64,000 nucleotides of DNA. Source: Adenanthera pavonina. Taxonomy: Eukaryota > Streptophyta > Magnoliopsida > Fabales > Fabaceae. Where the stretch lies: contig JAIVEN010000001.1 of the NCBI GenBank assembly GCA_026686845.1, positions 38,990,001-39,054,000 on the forward strand, written 5' to 3'. Position numbers and translations under genes: made by a program. This document shows, one piece after another, positions 12,596-23,460 of this stretch (the first letter of the stretch is position 1; the number at the start of each line of letters is the position of its first letter). The notes beneath the pieces are model-generated. The model was not told the origin of the DNA. It saw nothing but the letters and a program-made list of their open reading frames with translations, and made no database searches.

Positions 12596-14449
12596 TGTTG
12601 AATCAAGAGTTTTGATGATTCCAAATCAACATCTAAGAGCTTGGATTGAAGATATCAAAGGAGATCAAAGTGTTTCAAGTGAAGATTTTATAAGTAATAG
12701 CTGCTAGATCTTCTGTAGGATCTTTTGTTATGTTTAAATGAGGGTAAAAGATTTTGATTTTAAGAAAAGATGTTTTTAAACCTTGATTTTATGATAAATC
12801 TTGACTTATTTGAAAAATACCCACAAACAGATGAAGTTTGAAAGTTTAAACTGAACTGTCATATTGAAAATTCAAACTTTACCTCTGAAAATTCGAATTT
12901 CGAGTTAAAACTGAATAAATCTGAAAAGATGTCTCCCTGTTAGAAGAATTTTGGTTTTCCAAAATTTAAATTTTCATCCAAGTCTGAAAGAAGCCTTTTT
13001 GCGACAGGCGAACTTCACATCTTCAAAATTCGAATTTCAGATAAAATGTAGTTTGTGAAAACCAAAGAAATTCGTCTGAAATAATGTTGAAGTTCGTCTG
13101 AAATCAAGAAGAAATTGAGTTTGAAAAATGCTCTCTGACAGACGAACTTTGGCTTTCTAACATTCGAATTTTCATATAAGTCTGAAAGAAGCTTCTTTGT
13201 AACAGACGAACTTTAAGTCTTCAAAATTCGAATTTCAGACAAAATGCAATTTGTGAAAACTAAAGAAATTCGTCTGAAACAATGTTAAAGTTCATCTGAA
13301 AACAAAATTATATTAAGTTTCAAAGCTCTCTGACAGACAAACTTTGAACATTAAAATTCGAATTTTCAGAAGCAATGTTTTTGAGACTGTTGAAATGAAA
13401 CATTGACATCGAATGATAAAGTCCTGTAACATTCGAATATTGAAGTTAGTCTGAAAAAAGTCACTCTGACAGACGAACTTCACTCTTTCAAAATTTGAAT
13501 TTCGAAGAAAGTGAACTACTGTGCCTTTTGGACGTACTAGGAACATACAAATTTTGGGTTTCCAAAATTTGAATTTTGAAGGCACTGTAGAAAATTGAAA
13601 ACACTGTTCACACTTAACAGAAAAACTTTCTTTTTGAAAATTCGTATGTCACATTGTGAAAATATTTTGTAAGTTTCAAAATTCGAATTTCACTTCATGA
13701 ACAGACGAACTTCGTGCTATAACGTTGGAAGCTTTAACCTTCGGTTCCTTCGAAATTCGTCTGTTGACCAACCAAAATTCGAATTTCAGTATGTCAGAAG
13801 CATTAAATGCGGTTGGTTAACGGATAGTTTTTCACAGTAACCGTTGGATAACTTTCCCAACGGATAGATTTTGTCTCTAACGGATATTTGAGACCTAAAT
13901 CTATAAATATAACATCATTTGAAGTTGTGGGTAACGAATCAAACTTGTAAATACCGAATTTCTGCCAAATCTTCTCAAAAGCTTTTACCCTCTCAACTTC
14001 AATACTTGTACTTCAACCTTCATATCTACTATATTCAAGAGAGTTATATCTTTGTAAACAATCTACTTTTCATCTGGAAGATAGAGTTACTTGTGAGGGG
14101 AAATCACAAGGGGATTGGAAAGCACATTGTAAGAGTGCTTAAAGAGATTGAGAAAGCTCCAAAAAACAGAGCATACTCGTTGTACTGTGGCATTAGCAAG
14201 AAGCCTGTTGAATTCTTGCTGTATAGTGAAAAATCTCAAGAGTTGTCTTGGGGACTGGATGTAGGTTAAATGGATAGACCGAACCAGGATAAATTACTGA
14301 GTCTTCTTCTCCTCATCATTACTTTTTAGCTTACTCTGTTTTATACGTTACTTCCTTTATACTGTATTATCTTCACCCATTTCACTTTGTGCAGAAAAAT
14401 TGCAATCTTCCCAATTCACCCCCCTCTTGGGAAGTCAGCCTTGCTAACA
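12596..14449 (+). mobile_element. Solo LTR of a Ty1/copia element (LTR A)
   Basis: 1,854 bp beginning TGTTGAATCAAG and ending GCTAACA, flanked on both sides by CTATA (12591-12595 and 14450-14454), a perfect 5-bp target duplication. No internal region is present, so it is a solo LTR left by LTR-LTR recombination. The family is shown by its match to the LTRs of copia B (51437-53024) and copia C (60912-62570). The U3 part is built of degenerate repeats around GACAGACGAACTT and the palindrome AAATTCGAATTT. The 3' end carries the hairpin CCCAA...CTCTTGGG. Orientation follows the B copy. Confidence 0.93.
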
Positions 14450-14741
14450 CTATATCCACTATTTCATGGCAAAATCCGCTTTTCACTCACTAAGTTCACC
14501 TCTAAATCAAACCTCCACTGGCCCTTCGGATGATTTTTTCTTAAGTTAAATATTTTGATAAATTTTTTCTCTTCTTTAATCAAACCCACCATTTATCATT
14601 AATTTCTATATCCCGTACAACTTAACCAAGTGCAACAACAACAACAAGATCCTAGATAAAGTAAAATTTCCACTGTGAATTACTTAATTTCAAACTTCAT
14701 AAAAGTTACTATAAACGAGATATTCTATAATTTTTTTTAAA

Positions 14742-15125
14742 TGTAGATTTTTGAGTAAGGAATGAGAATACATACCGACTTGACTAAAAAATCTACTATC
14801 TCCTTCCCTATTCTTCAGTGTTCTTCTTGAATCTCCATCCCACATGATTTGGACTAATAGAATCACAGACAGAAATTGGCCTTTGGTCCATGGCAGAAGG
14901 CACCATTAAAGAAGAAAGAATTTTTCTGTTACGGTATGAGAATGAAGAGAATAAAGAGAATTTGGAGCAAGAGGAACTGGAGAATAGGAAGCCTCCCATT
15001 TATGGTCGTTAAAAAACCTTTTTATAAATTCCACAGCTCATGAATTTAAAATTCAAAATTCAAATAAATAATTCAATTATTTATATTAATCCATTGAATC
15101 ATTCAATGGTTATCATGGGTTAAAA
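14742..15125 (-). mobile_element. LTR fragment of a second LTR-retrotransposon family, copy 1
   Basis: Clearly related to 27641-28020. Read on the minus strand it has a TATA-like TTTATAAAAAGG (about 15014-15025) and ends in TCTACA at 14742. The related copy is followed by a TGGTATCAGAGC-like primer site, which places the LTR end here. The short frame at 14808-14999 is LTR sequence, not a gene. Confidence 0.6.
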
Positions 15126-15931
15126 ACCAATAAATAATTCTTCTACTCTTTCTCTTACTTTCTTTGTTCTTTATCTTTTTACCTTCTCCCCTATTCATAT
15201 TACCATAACTCTTAAATGATCTTAGGTCATTTTCTCAATAGCTCCCACTAGAATGAATATCTCATAGATACAATTATAAATATGTACCAAAAAAATGTGC
15301 ATAATGAAAAATAGTTGAAGAATTAAATAATCATAACAGTTACCTACGAATTATTAAAAAAAATAATGTTAATCCACACAATTTGTTAATTCTCCAAAAT
15401 TCACAAAATATTTAGTTTGAATTTTTATGGCATTTTCAGTATTGTGTGAACTTTTGTGACTAATTTTTGTGATAGTGTCTTAATGTCGATCATTTAAATG
15501 CATCCTCTTCTCTAGTGCATTGTATCCTAAATGTTGTACACTTCTTAAGTTTGGAACTGAGATAACAGGAATATTTTTCTCGTACTTACACTCACATGAT
15601 GTTCTTGCTCTATCTTCTTTATACACTTATCAATGTGTGGATCTTTTCTAAAATCCATTTTGTTCGATGCCCAAAACTTGTCATATGGAAATGAATCCAA
15701 TAATGCTTTAACCAAGGTGGCCATAGGAAAATCTTTTCTTTTTATTAGCCTTTGCATCCTGAGTATGCATATCATATCCATATGATAATGGATGTCTACC
15801 CGTGCCTCACAACACGTCATGAGGAAAGACTCTCTAATCATCTTCAATCTCAATTTCATCCGAGTTCATGTCTTTCAATTTTTATTTTCTATTTTTTGAT
15901 TTTTGGTGCCCATTGCATAGTTTCATATATA
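15126..15931. other. Intergenic DNA
   Basis: Frames of up to 104 codons occur at 15545-15955 on both strands, without recognisable domain or splice context. I see no supported gene. Confidence 0.45.
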
Positions 15932-15941
15932 CATGTATTTA

Positions 15942-16266
15942 GGAAAAATTACTAAAAAATCCCAAAACATGAAAATATTTATTAAAAAGTCCCAATACTA
16001 AAAAATATTACAACTAAGTCCCATAATAAAAATTAGTGTAAAATCCTGGAAATCAAGTATAAAATTATGAAAAATAAGTATAAAAAATTTCAGTGTTAAG
16101 TATAAAATCATGCTATAATATTTTATATTCATACTCCACAATTTTATATTCAACAATGAATTTTTTTATACTCTTTTTCCTGGACATGGGACTTAGGTGT
16201 ACTATTTTTTTATGTTGGGACTTTTTAATAAATATTTTCATATTTTGGATTTTTTAGTGATTTTCC
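15942..16266. mobile_element. Mutator-type MITE with about 80-bp inverted ends
   Basis: 325 bp. The left end GGAAAAATTACTAAAAAATC and the inverse of the right end match for about 80 bp, including AATATTTATTAAAAAGTCCC. It is flanked by CATGTATTTA (15932-15941) and CACGTATTTA (16267-16276), a 10-bp duplication with one mismatch, as expected for Mutator-type elements. No coding capacity. Confidence 0.8.
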
Positions 16267-16508
16267 CACGTATTTAATGGTGCAATCATATGTCTCATGG
16301 GTTTGCAATAATCAATATGATCTTAAGGGATTTTCCCTAAAGTAGATTACAAGCTCTATAAGTGGCTTGCTTCCAAAAGTTTGTGGGTTTATTCACAAAC
16401 TAGACTGATACGAAAAAATGGCTTTTGTCTGACAGATCATGACTTATGAGCTCAACTCCGACGATACCCTGTAGCCACGTGTTCCCTTCCTTTTATTTTT
16501 GGATAATA

Positions 16509-16671
16509 GGGAAAAAGACTAATAGGGACCTTCGAAGACATATAATGACAAATTAGGGATCCTAAATTGCGTAATATTTCCCAAGTCCCCGGGTCTTGAG
16601 CTGGGATATAAATAAAATCATGTAGACAAAATTACCCTTCACTTGAAGAAACAAAAATGCACGCACGACTG
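16509..16671 (+). repeat. Left terminal inverted repeat of the MULE
   Basis: About 163 bp matching the inverse of 26843-27006 at roughly 85% by eye. Shared segments include GGGAAAAAGAC, GGGACCTT, AATATTTCCCAAGTCCC versus AATCTTTCCCAAGTCCC, and AATAAAATCATGTAGACAAA. Confidence 0.92.
16607..16614 (+). promoter_or_regulatory. TATA-box candidate inside the left TIR
   Basis: TATAAATA reads inward toward the Ulp1-like gene and lies upstream of its 5' leader. The inverse of the right TIR has the weaker GGGATAAAAATAAAATC at the matching place, facing the transposase. Plant MULE ends often hold the promoters of the internal genes; here this is inference. Confidence 0.45.
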
Positions 16672-17677
16672 AATTAATAAAAATGCACAGAGGTGGACCC
16701 ATTTGTGTCAAAATCTGAAAAACGCACGCACCCACCCACGCGAAGCCCTAATGTCATTTTCTCAAAAGGCAGCACTTTTTGCATCCATCGTCTTCGAGCC
16801 TCCGCGGTCAGTTCTCTGCTCCAGTTTCGGTGAAAATCATCTGCGTCGTGGTGTTGGAATCTCCGAGTACGTGACATTGCTACTAGATTTGGCGTTGAAA
16901 ATCTTCTGCCCCGTGAGTTCAGAGGTTCCGAGGTTCTGAGTGCGCTACTCCGTCGTCTCTGAGTCTCCGAGTTCGTGAGCAGTCAGTTAGCATTTATTTG
17001 GTCGTGGTTGAAGGTCTGTAGGTTCTGAGTTCGTGAGCATTGTATGGCACATCGTCTTGGAGTGTCGGATTTTCACAGTTAATTGGTCGAGGTTGAGTTC
17101 GCTGCTCCGTCACCAAGGTTCATCGTGTACAGTGATCCCGAGGTATGACTATTCTTTGATCTGTTCTATCAGTTATGACATGTTATATTCCTTTGCATGA
17201 ATTAGCAAACCCTATTGAAGGCATGACATTTTGTTTTGGGAATACACAGTATGATGAGGCTGGTAATTAGGCTAGATTAGTCTGTGAAGTAAAACTGAGT
17301 TATAATCTGAAGTGGTCATTAGGTTCTGCACTATGAAAAAAATTCATTGTGAAGAGAGGGAAGATGTTACTAGGCAACCAAATTAGCGTACTCTGTTTCT
17401 GGGCATTATTGGTCATGAGTTGCTGAATTTTCTGTCTTTTTCTCATATAAGGTGCGGCCAAACATGGTGACCATATTTGAACAAGTTTCGAATCATCCAT
17501 GCAGAAGCAACTTTATAGATATTTTTGTTTAAAAATTTGACAGAATTAATTTTCAGGCTCAATATGAGTGGTTAGCCAAATGTGATAATCAATATTTAGT
17601 GGTGGTTGTGTTCTATCTAGTTGAAGTGTGTGTATTGATCTAACAAAAAAATGTAAAATTTTCTGAATAGGACAAAA

Positions 17678-20642
17678 ATGGTAAAGGAAAAGGTTAGACA
17701 AATGACATCAGAGTATTATGAGGTATGCTATTTGTGAGTTGAAATAACGTAGATTTCTTGATTTGAAGTTATATTACTGACAGATTCTCTTTTTTAACAA
17801 ACAGGTTCCATTTGAAACAAGGTGTTCACCAAAGCAGCTACAAAAAGTTTTCAAGCATATCAAGGGGAGACAAACATTGGTGGAAAGGGTGGCAAAAATT
17901 GGTTTTGCCACCCTATTGGATATGGAATGTTTTGTTCTACATAGAGGGGTATGTGAGGAGGTGATCAAGGCATTTGATCCACCTACCTCAAGTGTTTATG
18001 TTAGAGGTAAACAACGCCAAATGGACCCCAAAGCTATCAATCGATTGTTTGGGTTACCCTATAGTGGGGAAGAAATTAAGTTAGAAGGTGATAGTGAGAC
18101 CTTCATTTCATTAAAGGGGGAATTTGGGGGAGTAGCTTATAAGGTTATAGAAAATAAGATACTGTTAGGTGAAGATGAAGATAGATTTGAGTTATTCTTT
18201 ATTTTGTATTGCTTAGGAAACTTTCTTTACCCAAGCACAAGTTCAAATATTAGTCGTAGACTATTGAAAATTGTATCTGGTCTAAGGCTTGGAGACACTC
18301 AGTATGACTGGTCTTCTTTTGTATACAAGGAGCTTGTAAAAGAAATTTCAGAATATAAAAAGTGGGTGCAGAAAGGGAAAAATGAAGGAAAAAAAACTAT
18401 TGGAGGGTGCTTATACTTGTTAGTGGTGCGTTGTTTCATTTTACAAATATATGTTTTAGGTCTTATATAATATTTTCCTCAAATCTCTGTTTTAAGTTAT
18501 ATGCTTACTGTTGGTTCATTTGCAGCTATTTTTTATGCAATATTTTCCCCTTGGTATAAATGAGGTGCCACAACCTCAACATGCATTGAAATATTGGACT
18601 AATGCAAGAGTTCAAAAGCGTGTTGAGGATGAGAAGGAGAGCTTCTATGGAATATTGAAAATATTTGGCATCAATGAAGTAACCTTCTCCTTAGACTTGC
18701 CACCCATGTCTGCATTCCATGATTTGGTAATAGTAAATTATTAAAATGCTTTACTTATATAATCCTATATAAAATGACATATCATTTTCATTGTTGCAGG
18801 AATTAAAACATCTGTATGCTGAGGTTATGAACTGTACAGGTAGAGTTCTGAGGCAGATGTTAAAGATGCAAGCAAGCAGAGATGATGCAAACAAGGATGA
18901 AGAAGGGGAAAAATAGGAGGATAAAGAGGAAAAGGAAGTGGTTGATGAAGGGAAGGAGGAGAATGTAAGAGAAGACAAGGAACAGGATGATGAAGGAGGG
19001 AAAGAGGATGAAGAAGAAGAAAGAGAACAGGACAAAGAAAAGGAAGAAAAGGAAGAAGAAGAACAAAAGGGAGAGGACGAAGAACAAGAAAAGGGAGAGG
19101 ACAAAGAACAAGATAAGGAAGAGAAAGAGGAAGGAGAAGAGGGAGAGGGACGAAGCAAAGATTTGACATCTGCAAAGGATGGGCAGAGAAGATCTCAAAG
19201 GGAAAAGAGAGGAACGAAGCGTTCTTCATTTGTGTATCAAGCTCAATCATCTAGGCAAACAAGAGGAATGACAGTTGCAAACACTAATGAGATGGAGGAG
19301 GTGTTTAGATATTGCACAACAAATGGGAAAGAGTAAGTTCAGCAATGTTTATTTTGTTAACTCCACAACTAATTGTAAATGCCTAATTATGTGGTCATTG
19401 ATTGATCTAATAGGGAAATTGTCAATATTGATGGGCTCATACTCACAAGAGCTGATTGTGAGTGTCTAGGTATAAGAAGATGGTTAAAAGTTCATGTGAG
19501 TGCATTCTCTAGAATGATATTGTAGTTGGAAATTGTTATTTTTGGTATTTGTTACTTCAATGAAGGTTTGCAGGTGTTATCTGTGATTGGAAGAATCTTG
19601 GTTCAGGACCAAAAGGAAGAACATAGAGTTGTGCAGCGCCACATTTTCCCCTCAGAGCTTATGGTAATGTTTTGCATTTAATATTTTCTCATTTTCATAA
19701 ACATTGTTTTGACATGATATATAATATGCATTAATATGAACTGATCTGAATGATTCATTATTTTCAAAATAGCAACGAATGACTTCGAGGCAATGGAAAG
19801 CAGAGAACGACTTAAAATTCATAATGCCAGAATATGTAGGGTATAATATAGGGGATTGTGAATTTATTTTTGCACCGGTGTGTCACGCACTACACTGGTT
19901 TTGCTATGTTGTGGAAGTGAAGACAGCTACAATGTATGTGTTGGACTCACTATATTCAACGAAGTTTAGTGAGGACAAAACTTACAGGAGAAAGGCTTCG
20001 AAAAAGGATCCTATAGCAATGGGAATGAACTTAATGAGCAATTTCGTGGTATAGCTTGAAACAACATCTAAAAATCATTTTTTTATATTTTACTAATGTT
20101 TTTAATAATCTATGATTTTTTAATGTGAATAGAAACAACACATTGAAGACATACTGAGATTAGTCAAACCAGGTGTTCTTGGTAAGAACCACAGTTTGGA
20201 ATTGAAATATCTCAAAATGCATCCACAACCAACCAAGTAAGTGGCATCAGTGATTAATTCATGTATGTTTATGCCTATCTGTGCTGTTTATTATTTACTG
20301 CTTGTAATTTTTGTAGTGATGATTGTGGAGTGATTGTGATATCATGGCTACAGCATTGGACCAACACCCCAAATAAAGAGTGGGGTGGTTACACAAGCCC
20401 CAATTTAACAATGGTTAGTAGTTTTGTCATGATTCATGTTATGTATACTAGTTTATTATCATTTGGCCTATAATGGAGTTTAATGGGTATTATCATTTTT
20501 GTTCGTGTAGGAGGAAGTAGATAATATGCGACGTGAGTTGGTGAATTGGTTGGTAAAATATCTACGTAACCAACTGTGCCAACAAGTGTTGACCTCTATT
20601 TCAAACCCCAAGGAACTCAAAAGGCGGAGGCTGAAGGAATAA
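17678..20642 (+). pseudogene. Ulp1/SENP-like cysteine protease carried by the MULE, 10 exons, one in-frame stop
   Basis: Exons 17678-17722, 17805-18425, 18526-18726, 18800-19332, 19414-19495, 19574-19663, 19773-20048, 20133-20236, 20317-20413 and 20511-20642. All introns are GT/AG and all phases fit, giving 727 codons. A leader exon ending at 17142 with an intron to 17670 is likely. Codons 16-289 hold a conserved N-terminal domain typical of plant transposon Ulp1 proteins. Exon 4 is an E/K/D-rich low-complexity acidic stretch. Exons 7-10 form the C48 peptidase: His about 565 in CHALHWFCYV, Asp about 582 in VLDSL, Cys about 654 in DDCGVIV. The His-Asp spacing of 17 equals that in yeast Ulp1. 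The family removes SUMO or related modifiers. One TAG at 18914-18916 (codon 328) interrupts the frame in the acidic part; everything before and after is open, so the damage looks recent. Confidence 0.9.
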
Positions 20643-21334
20643 ACAAGTTGGCAATATTGGTGTGTTAAGCTGGGGTACGATGGGATGTGTTGTGGAACTG
20701 GAGCAGCTGGTTTTGATGAAGAAACTGAACTCGTTGATGGAGTTATAGGAACTGATAACTGACTGTATTCTGAATTAATTCATAGAGTTAGCATATCAGG
20801 AAGTTAGCATTGTTGATAAAAAAGGGAAGTAGGAAGCTAGAGATAGAAAAGGGAAGCATTGTTGATAGTATCATATAAAGTTTTTGTATTTTCTGAAACT
20901 TAGTTCTGAACCTTGTAATTAAAGGTCTACATAGAATTGTTATTCCTATGAAGTTGTCTATATTGTATGCATTATAAGTGGATATGGAGTAATTGTAACT
21001 AGATCCATTTGACCATGTTGTTTTCATATAATTGAAAATTAAATTGGTTGCCTTTGGCCGTTATATGGTGGTTTTGTTGTATGTCTTTCATATTCTGGAG
21101 AGATTAGGGTAACAGGTGAACATGTTGTGTTATGTCATTTTCTCCTTAAAACTGAATGGACGACATGTCTAGAATATGATTGCATTTTGAATGTGGAAAG
21201 TGGGATTTCATGGATTGATTTTCGAAAAGAATGGACAAAACTGAGCTTGTTTATGCCAATTAAATTCTGAAAGTGATCTCTCAGCTTCCTCTCTTAATAG
21301 ACCACCTACTCTGTTCCCTGCAGGTGACAAGCAA
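20643..21334 (+). other. 3' region of the Ulp1-like gene
   Basis: Non-coding, without recognisable features; probably 3' UTR and spacer before the minisatellite. Confidence 0.5.
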
Positions 21335-21963
21335 CTCAATTCCCAAGTCCCTCACATTGAATTTCAGAGTCCCTCAAACTAAATTCCCAAGTGCCTACAA
21401 CTGAATTCCCATGTCCCTCATACTGAATTCCTAAGTCCCTCATACTAAAATCCCAAGTGACCCAATCTGAATTCCGAAGTGCCTCTAACTAAATTCCCTC
21501 ACTTGGGAATTTAGTTTGGGTCACTTGGGAATTTAGTATCAAACACTTCGGAATTCAGTTTGGGTCACTTGGGAATTTAGTTTGATGGACTTGGGAATTC
21601 AGTTTCAGGGACTTAGGAATTCAGTATTGGGGACTTGGGAATTCAGATTGGGTCACTTAGGGATTTAGTATTAGGAACTTGGGAATCCAATATGACGGAC
21701 AAGGGAATTCAGTTTTAGGCACTTGGGAATTCATATTTAGGGGCTTGGGAATTTAGTATTAGGGACTTGGGAATTCAGTATGACGGACAGGGGAATTCAG
21801 TTTTAGGCACTTGAGAATTTAGTATGAGATACTTGGGAATTTAGTTAGAGGCACCTCGGAATTCAGATTGGGTCACTTGGGATTTTAGTATGAGGGACTT
21901 AGGAATTCAGTATGAGGGACATGGGAATTCAGTTGTAGGCACTAGGAAATTTAGTTTGAGGCA
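21335..21963. repeat. 22-bp minisatellite, part 1, with an inverted arm
   Basis: Units of about 22 bp with core CTTGGGAATTCAGTTT and a GGGAC or GGTCAC spacer. From 21335 to about 21498 the units run in reverse complement; from there to 21963 they run forward. The reverse part at 21373-21498 is nearly the inverse of 21833-21960, so the DNA can fold back with a loop of about 330 bp. Most units carry GAATTC. Confidence 0.92.
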
Positions 21964-22620
21964 TGATGTGTTCATTTTATACATATAAAATACCCACATT
22001 TAAACTCTAAATTATATTTAAATATGTTTACATTGGTATATTTTAGCATGATTTGACATATTTTTGTGTTTCATGATGTTATAGGCTCATTTGTAAGCAT
22101 TCAGAGCAAAAATGTTACAAATCGTTCATGGGAATTTTATACATACAAATCGTTTTCCAGCAATTTAGAAGCACCCGACGCCGTATTAATTAATTTTATG
22201 GTAACCCGGCGCCGGGTCATGCAACAAGGTCCCGTAAAAACACGTTTTTGACGTATTTTCATGATATTTTGGCCTTTTATGGGCTTCTAAAATTTTTCTA
22301 TTTAAATATACACGATAGAAACATAAGGGGAAATTCAGAAACGCACTCAGAAGCTAAAGAACAAGGTTTTAAATGCATCTGGGAGTAATTAGAAGCATCT
22401 TATAGAGGAAGAGCAAGGAGATTTGGGGAGTATTAATGATAGATTTATTCTTCTCTAATATAACTCTATTTTCTTATTATTTTCACTATGATTTGGGATT
22501 TTAGTTGTGATTTAATTTCTATTTCCATGAGTAACTTAATTTCCCAGTCAGGGGTAGGGATGTAGCCTGACTGGGATGGATTGGATTTGTTTCTCTAGTA
22601 TACTTGTAGCACCCCGATCA
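21964..22620 (+). mobile_element. Solo LTR (657 bp) inserted in the minisatellite
   Basis: Begins TGATGTG and ends GATCA, flanked on both sides by AGGCA (21959-21963 and 22621-22625), a 5-bp duplication of a minisatellite unit. The inside is non-repetitive and contains a GC-rich palindromic CCCGGCGCCGGGT near 22206. No coding region; family not identified, gypsy-like is a guess. Orientation arbitrary. Confidence 0.82.
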
Positions 22621-23055
22621 AGGCACTTGCTTGGGAATTTAGTTTTATGGACTTGGGAATTCAGTTTGGGGAACATGGGAATTTAGTTTTGGGGACTTGA
22701 GAATTCAGTTTAAGGGACTTGAGAATTCATATTGGGTCCCTCGGGAATTTAGTATCAGACACTTGGGAATATAGTTTGGGTCACTTGGGAATTTAGTTCG
22801 ATGGACTTGGGAATTCAGTTTCAGGGACATGGGAATTCGGGTGAGACAGGAATTGAGGTATGAGACTTGGAAATTCAGTTTGGGGCACATGGGAATTTAG
22901 TTTTGGGGACTTGGAAATTCAGTTTAAGGGACTTGGGAATTTGGTTTGACGGACTCAGGAATTCAGGTATGAGACACTTGGGAATTCAGTTTGGGGAACT
23001 TGGGAATTCAGTTTGGGTCACCTGGGAATTTTGTTTCCGGCACTTGTGAAATCAA
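22621..23055 (+). repeat. 22-bp minisatellite, part 2
   Basis: Continuation of the 22-bp array after the solo LTR, all in forward orientation, about 19 degenerate units, ending about 400 bp before the transposase stop codon. Confidence 0.9.
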
Positions 23056-23460
23056 GTAGACATCATTCCAGAAATGCATGGACATTGAATTATAACAAAG
23101 GACATAAACATATTCAACTTGCATATGTTACTGCCATATATATCATTCTTACATTCGTACATCAAAGGTAGTCTGAGCAATTTACAATTTATCATTCTAA
23201 CATGTTAACTACCCATGTTCCCAAAAATAAACACTATCGCCTACCTATATGCAGTGCCCATTTCCAAAAAAAACATATATGGGCTGCATACCAACTTCTG
23301 CCAACCCCAAATTCTGCAACAAAATATCGATTTGGGGTGTATATTTATACAAAAAAGCTATTCAAAACCATTAACCAACGAGAAGATAAAAACCAGCTGC
23401 ATTTCAGTGGTGAACCAATTGATATGCTGGTGGTTTTCATTTTCCACAGTTACACAAGAT

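Noticed and set aside
13919..14269. 116-codon frame on +
   Set aside because: Lies wholly inside solo LTR A and corresponds to non-coding LTR sequence in copies B and C.
16486..16508. TTTATTTTT as the certain target duplication of the MULE
   Set aside because: Low-complexity and offset by 8 nt from the GGG terminus at the left; kept only as a candidate.
18751..19250. Long minus-strand frames rich in Ser, Leu, Phe and Pro
   Set aside because: They are the antisense shadow of the E/K/D-rich exon 4 of the Ulp1-like gene.
22705..23049. Open frames in the minisatellite on both strands
   Set aside because: Products of the 22-bp repeat without stops; no protein-like composition.
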